Shown here one piece after another: positions 60,001 to 64,000 of a stretch of DNA of 64,000 nucleotides (position 1 is the first letter of the stretch; the number at the start of each line of letters is the position of its first letter). The stretch spans positions 6,386,001-6,450,000 of the forward strand of contig JAMPIQ010000001.1 in the NCBI GenBank assembly GCA_024699855.1, read 5' to 3'. Both the position numbers and the translations under genes were made by a program. Source of the stretch: Aphelenchoides besseyi. Taxonomy: Eukaryota; Nematoda; Chromadorea; Rhabditida; Aphelenchoididae. The notes beneath the pieces are model-generated. The model was given only the letters and a program-made list of their open reading frames with translations. It was not told where the DNA came from and did no database searches.

Positions 60001-61684
60001 CTTACAGAGACTTTACCCGAAATACAAAAGTACGCACAATTGAATGGTTCGGTTCTTTCATTTTTACTTTCAGGTTGGTTATCCAACATGCCGAATTCAA
60101 AGATCAACTGCGAGAAAAACAACCGCAAATGGACGAACTGATGCGTGTGGCTAAACGAACTCATCCCTCAGCGACTGCAGTCCAACCAACGAGTCCTCAT
60201 TCACCCACTAGCGACCTACGATCATCGCCTTCAGCCACAAGTCTGAATAAGAGCACAACATCGTTGGTCGGCAACGTGAACTCCAAACGTCCGGCAACTG
60301 CCGGTGGATCGCCAACGAAGTCGCGAATTTTGGGCGAAAAACAGTAAGTTCGCCTTCAGATACTGTTCATCTTTGTTTCAGAATCCTAACCAAACGACAA
60401 CGTCGCACCGATCAGCTAAACGAGGCGTGGACTTCTCTTTGGACGGATACTGTGTCCACGGAAGATCGATTGAAAGAACGACGAGCGGACATTGAAGAAA
60501 TGCGACGACTCGAAAATTTCACTTTTGCCGAATGGCGAGAACGTTATTTAGCATGGAACGATTCGGCCAAAGCTCGAATCTCCGATTTGTTTCGTCGAAT
60601 CGACAAGCATGGCGCCGGTTTTGTTCCTCGACGACAATTCATCGATGGTGTGTTGTCTTCACGTTTCCCAACCACTCGATTGGAAATGGAAAAAGTGGCC
60701 AATGAGTTCGATAAGAACGGACAGATCTCATCCAAAGAATTCATGAATGCATTGCGCTATGAAGGTCGAAACGTGAGTCTGAAGTCGATTTTCGAGTAAA
60801 ACAAATTTTAATCCTTTAGCGCCGATTTTTGAATCAACAACAACCAAATACAACTCGCAACGATCCCGAACGTATTCACAACGAAATCAAACGAGAGACT
60901 GCACGCTGTCAATGTGCTCACTCGTTTAGGATCACCAGGGACGACTCGGCAAAGACCGGAACTGTCCGTTACGCTTTTGGAGAGTCGTCAATTAAGCGTA
61001 TGGTTCGAATTCTTCACAGCACTGTTATGGTACGAGTTGGCGGTGGTTGGGTTGAATTGGCGGCTTTTCTGCAAAAGCACGATCCCTGTCGAGCCAAAGG
61101 ACGAACCAATCTGGAACTTTATCAAAATCAAGAGTTTATGCCTGGAGTTAGACCTTCGGGTGCTGTCGATCAAATGGGCACATTTTCACGCAAAACTTCG
61201 GCCGCCAACTCTGATTCTCTTCGACAACAACAAACTGTCGAGCTATTGGAAACCTACAAACAAGGACCAATAATGAAGGTACAAAGTGAACTCGAGAAAT
61301 CTTATTATGAATTATTTTAGATTCGCGAGAAAACAGAACGCAGTATTCCGATGTTCAAACGACCGGCATCACGGGAAAGTCGTAGCGGTTCGACTAACCG
61401 CGTTTATTCGCGACAGTCAAGCGATGTGAGCATTAAAAGTAAGTGCGAAAACGTAATGGTAAATCGCATTTGTTAATTCAGTTGATGGCTCTCGAATTCC
61501 GCGTCCAAGTTCCTCCAACAACTTGGTGGTCTCACGTCCGAGCAGTCGAGCTTCCGACGTTTCCGAACTGTCGACAACTCCATCGCGGATTCCGTCGGTT
61601 CGTGGACGCAAAGGCGCTTTGAACAACAATGGTGGCAGTTCATCTCGAGCATCTTCAGCTCGACAAAGCCCAATGTTGCGTTGA
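38655..61684 (+). CDS. vab-10: Spectraplakin VAB-10 form B (spectrin rod/GAS2 isoform)
   Basis: The same exons as form A to 46375, then 55882..56010, 56055..56285, 56327..56607, 56651..56942, 56984..57310, 57762..58350, 58394..58678, 58726..59152, 59196..60029, 60074..60343, 60382..60772, 60820..61278, 61321..61438, 61482..61684; 2801 aa. After CH-CH-plakin come about 120 disordered residues, a spectrin-type coiled rod (about 1311-2320), a Ser-rich linker, a degenerate EF-hand pair (about 2480-2540), a GAS2 microtubule-binding domain ([32 protein letters not shown]) and a Ser/Arg tail with two SxIP sites (GSRIPRP, PSRIPSV) that bind EB proteins. It should link actin to microtubules in muscle and epidermis. 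The rod is short compared with other animals' spectraplakins. Phase 0 at 46375 lets the same donor serve A and B. Confidence 0.9.
39333..39671 (+). other. vab-10: Possible CH1-only short isoform with own polyadenylation signal
   Basis: If the donor at 39426 is not used, the frame runs on for 69 codons ([20 protein letters not shown] and onward) to TGA at 39633-39635. AATAAA follows at 39666-39671. Such a transcript would encode one CH domain and a basic, Gln-rich tail of about 70 residues. A second donor (GTAGGG at 39557) lies inside. This would be intronic polyadenylation inside the 2.8-kb intron that holds two alternative promoters. Confidence 0.4.
40354..40937 (+). other. vab-10: Spectraplakin alternative first exons skipping CH1 (His/Ser-rich)
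   Basis: ATG at 40354 ([17 protein letters not shown]), exon to 40519, 41-bp intron, exon 40561-40937 ending in phase 0 at GTAAAC. It fits the phase-0 CH2 exon at 42258. The leader of about 181 residues is extreme in His, Ser, Arg and Gly and ends in a basic helix ([15 protein letters not shown]). An isoform from here would have only CH2 and presumably bind actin poorly. Confidence 0.65.
41769..42218 (+). other. vab-10: Spectraplakin alternative first exon skipping CH1 (Arg-rich)
   Basis: ATG at 41769 ([18 protein letters not shown]) opens 150 codons that are about one quarter Arg, with a charged helix ([20 protein letters not shown]). It ends in phase 0 before GTAGTG. A 39-bp intron separates it from the CH2 exon at 42258; the intron is also open in frame, so splicing and read-through both give protein. 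Confidence 0.65.
46376..47706. other. Large spectraplakin intron before the A-specific exons
   Basis: The 1.3-kb intron begins at GTTGGT and ends at TTGTAG. Open frames inside are short and without splice logic. It is the branch point between forms A and B, so splicing-regulatory sequence is expected, but no defined element was seen. Confidence 0.5.
47707..48003 (+). repeat. Purine-rich exon encoding Arg/Glu heptad coil
   Basis: The 297-bp exon is nearly all A and G on the plus strand. It encodes 99 residues of mainly Arg and Glu with Ala, ending in a near-perfect tandem repeat of the unit E-E-E-R-R-R-R-E. It is predicted to form a single charged alpha-helix or coiled coil and joins the plakin domain to the plectin repeats in form A only. 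Confidence 0.8.
54053..55439. other. Form A 3' UTR and intron leading to form B exons
   Basis: AATAAA at about 54365 marks the likely end of form A transcripts. The rest up to 55439 shows only short open frames on both strands and is taken as intron plus the promoter of the short B form. Confidence 0.5.
55440..55583 (+). other. vab-10: Alternative first exon for a short form B, Cys-rich N-terminus
   Basis: ATG at 55440 opens 48 codons beginning [15 protein letters not shown] and ending in phase 0 before GTCAGT. It matches the phase-0 B exon at 55882. The five cysteines in the first ten residues followed by basic residues resemble a palmitoylation site. A product from here would have the spectrin rod, EF and GAS2 regions and no actin- or plakin-binding part, possibly tethered to membrane. 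Confidence 0.6.
60382..60772 (+). other. EF-hand region of form B, calcium ligands degenerate
   Basis: The first loop reads [12 protein letters not shown] where a working loop needs acidic or Asn residues at positions 3, 5 and 12; here they are His, Ala and Gln. The second ([12 protein letters not shown]) is two residues short. The flanking helices ([27 protein letters not shown]) are conserved with ACF7-type spectraplakins. Confidence 0.75.
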
Positions 61685-63290
61685 TATAAGGCACCAATTT
61701 CTTTCTTTTGATCCAAAAACGATTCTGACCGAATCAATGGAAACAAAATGATTCCACTTCCCTCTTTTCTTGTGCTTTCGACCTTTTCGAAACATACCAA
61801 TCGATTCTAACAACCAGTTATGTACACGCAAATCACAATCATTAACTATACGGTAACTCTTATTTGTATTTGCATGTCACAATTTCTTCTCTTAATCAAA
61901 AAGGTGCGTAGATTTTTCTAATCGATGGATTAGTGAACAGTTTTGTAGAGCTCGTCACATTCATAGTGATTATTTATTGCTATTGTTTTTTGCTCACCAT
62001 GGCCTTACAAACATTTCATTGGGTCTGACAACACATTGCCGTCTAACTTTTATTCAACTTGTTTCAATCAAATATAAGTGTTCTTTTAATAAACGTTAAG
62101 AATAAAAAAACGTGTTTGCAAAAAACCGTCTGCCTCTCGGGTGTGTTTGACGGTCGTCGTGCTTACACGATGTTGCGTTTGGATACAGTTTTTCCAACTA
62201 AAAGACCCATTTTCACAGCGCCCAGACGTTTTCGAGCTATCGAACGTTTCTACCAAAATTGCTTCCAACCATTGAACTTGCGTGCTATTCTTGACTATTC
62301 TATTGATTTCGAAGGAATCGAACTGAAATAAGTGCGAAAGAATGATCATGTCAAATCAAAGAAACGCTTTATCGATGGAATCTCGAGGTATAGCTTCGAT
62401 TAATGCTTGGACTCAATGTGATGATGTCAACTTCTTCTCGTACATCTTCAAACAGAAAATTGGAATAATGATTTGAAGTTGACCGATCGAATTCATTCGG
62501 CGGCTTGTTATCGATGCGAACAACCGTGCAGCAAAGATCGAACTTCGTATATCGTTTGTTTTGGCAAACCGACATCTGGAGAATTGACTCTTCAATATGC
62601 GTCGGCAATGTCTCGCAATACAATGCTCGTCGAGTTGTTGTTAATGTTTTGAGCCCCTTGAACGTGGAAAGCATCAATGATAACCACCGACAAATCGTCA
62701 GTTCTTTAGTTCCAAATTTGAATCAAAATAGTCTTTCAGGAGCAATGATCGGATCTCTCCGATTAAACAGTCGAAAGTTTATTCTTGTTTAGTTAATGTT
62801 TTTTGTAAGTTGAATAAACTTTGAAAGTTCTTTATTGGTTTGTACGAATTTAATGTAACAAGGACCTTCGTAAAATTGCCCACGTTCTTGAATCACCTAT
62901 TGAATTAACTTCCTACGGTTAATTGATAGTACGAGTGATGGTTGCAAACGAAGCGAATTGAGTTAATGTTCGACATTTTTCAATTCCGTCGAACTCTCTT
63001 CCTCATTAATTCGATTAGACGATTTGAGTTCAGGAACTGCGTCGTGTAATTGGACAGAAACACCAAACAGACATTTTACAGTGCATACATTTGCACGCAT
63101 TCTGTAGCCATTTGGTCATAACCGGACAGATCGATTCGAGTTAAGTTTAGTCCAAAATACGCAGTTCATTTGCATTGGTGGTTTTTGATCGACGTGGTTG
63201 ATTATATCGTTTGAAATGGCCGTCGTTCCCTACCATTCGATGGTGTATCGTAAAAAACCGTATACGCTGAAACGAGCATGACAACAATTC
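61685..63290. other. 1.6-kb region with 3' UTR and possible small ORF
   Basis: The first part is the 3' UTR of the spectraplakin, with AATAAA-like motifs near 62093 and 62100. The only frame that looks coding is a minus-strand one at 62369-62677, listed separately. Nothing else was supported. Confidence 0.4.
62369..62677 (-). CDS. Possible protein-coding exon, unknown
   Basis: A 102-codon minus-strand frame beginning near MLSTFKGLKTLTTTRRALYC and ending SINRSYTSRFHR has balanced composition and two Cys pairs, unlike most chance frames nearby. No upstream exon or clear acceptor was fixed and no family was recognised. A plus-strand frame at 62505-62792 overlaps it and looks less convincing. 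Confidence 0.3.
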   Translation of the reverse strand: MMLSTFKGLKTLTTTRRALYCETLPTHIEESILQMSVCQNKRYTKFDLCCTVVRIDNKPPNEFDRSTSNHYSNFLFEDVREEVDIITLSPSINRSYTSRFHR

Positions 63291-64000
63291 ATGATCGTGT
63301 TTAGAAGAAGACGATTGAACTTTGCTTTTTGGGTTCTGCTTCTCTTGCATCTCAGCTTCTTACTCACAACTTTGTGGCTCGTGTACCGTCTTTTGATTTC
63401 TGATTTTAACCCGAAACCAGTTCGGTAAGTTCAAAATTACAACTAGATCAACAAGACTTTCGCAGATTAGCGGAACCGCCGCTACTAGAAGGCGGCTTGC
63501 AAGAAAACCGTTGGCTGCAAAACGCGAGTTTAATCGCCAAAAGTCAAGTACTCGGTCCCGAGTCACTGTACGTCGAAGAAAGTGAGTTTAAGACCCGACG
63601 ATCATGTATATCCTCGCCAAGACACAATCTATACCGGAACATGGGACGGAAAAATAGTTAAAATCGTGAATGCGACGATAAGCAAAGTTTTACGTTTGGT
63701 CGAATGTGATTTGAAATGCGGTACGCAAAAAAGCATGTACGTTTGCAGGCAGAATTTCAGGCACGTACGAAGACGAGCCGATTTGTGGTCGTCCGATGGG
63801 TATTCGTCGATTGAATTCTCGCGAATTTGTGGTTGCCGACGCGTATCTGGGGATTTTTGTTGTGAACTTCGAAGACGAATCGATTAGACGGATTTTCACA
63901 TCAAATCAAACCATCGATGAAGTTGAACCGCGGTTTCTCAACGACTTGGATGTTTTGAACGAGCATACGATAATTGTCAGCCACTCGACGGCCAAATACG
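63291..64000 (+). CDS. APMAP/strictosidine synthase-like protein, 5' part
   Basis: Spliced as join(63291..63424, 63466..63581, 63622..63720, 63761..64000), cut off by the window end. MIVFRRRRLNFAFWVLLLLHL gives a basic start and one membrane helix (to about residue 35), so it is type II with the propeller outside or in the lumen. Family signatures: VLGPESLYVEE, TIYTGTWDGKIVKI, CGTYEDEPICGRPMGIR, FVVADAYLGIFVVNFE and FLNDLDVLNEHTIIVS. These match animal APMAP, a six-bladed propeller with arylesterase activity. The plant enzymes of the fold condense alkaloid precursors; the animal proteins do not. Introns are 41, 40 and 40 bp with consistent phases. The remaining blades lie beyond 64000. Confidence 0.88.

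Noticed and set aside
1..64000. CRISPR arrays, bacterial operons, integrases or replication origins
   Set aside because: The window is clearly eukaryotic with spliced genes, and no regularly spaced direct repeats were found.

Overview
The window looks like nuclear DNA from a nematode. Almost every intron is 35-50 bp with a GT...(T)TTCAG pattern. Several start codons sit 10-30 bases downstream of a stand-alone TTTCAG, which resembles a spliced-leader acceptor. The gene set is worm-like: a VAB-10 spectraplakin, an FkbM methyltransferase with a membrane anchor, a CK1-type kinase relative and nematode-style Cys-rich secreted proteins. The species was not identified. All gene models were spliced by hand from the sequence; in most of them every exon phase adds up to a whole number of codons.

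Layout. 0-8.6 kb: small genes (FkbM methyltransferase, single-pass Lys-rich membrane protein, small secreted acidic/Arg-rich protein, low-complexity protein, unknown 278-aa protein, TSP1 membrane protein) with nuclear tRNA genes for Gln, Ser(AGA) and Ser(GCU) and a decayed tRNA-Asp. 9.0-10.3 kb: an NHL beta-propeller protein resembling the C-terminus of LIN-41/TRIM71. 11.0-12.8 kb: a 1388-bp mariner element beside a gene that looks broken. 14.2-16.2 kb: a secreted protein with three related aromatic-rich modules and Thr-rich linkers. 16.3-20.0 kb: a small basic protein, a CK1-family pseudokinase and another Lys-rich membrane protein. 20.0-22.1 kb: no gene seen. 22.1-29.8 kb, minus strand: CNOT1/NOT1 C-terminal half, sideroflexin, a four-helix membrane protein and a 59-aa secreted peptide. 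31.0-34.1 kb: a 16-exon, 840-aa Cys-rich secreted protein. 34.5-35.2 kb: a membrane protein. 35.5 kb: tRNA-Gly(UCC).

36.3-61.7 kb is one spectraplakin locus with the vab-10 architecture. A shared 5' half encodes two calponin-homology domains and a plakin domain with an SH3. It then splices either to plectin-type repeats ending at 54052 (form A, linking to intermediate filaments) or to a spectrin rod, EF-hand region, GAS2 domain and SxIP tail ending at 61684 (form B, linking to microtubules). Five alternative first exons lie upstream of or inside the CH region and a sixth lies in front of the B-specific exons. A stop plus AATAAA inside a large intron could give a CH1-only product. 63.3 kb to the end: the 5' part of an APMAP/strictosidine-synthase-like propeller gene that runs off the window.

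Points most worth a second look: the predicted 25-30 bp introns, the alternative-promoter system of the spectraplakin, NOT1 without its N-terminal half, the degenerate kinase, the NHL-only LIN-41 relative, and two secreted repeat proteins not recognised as any named family.
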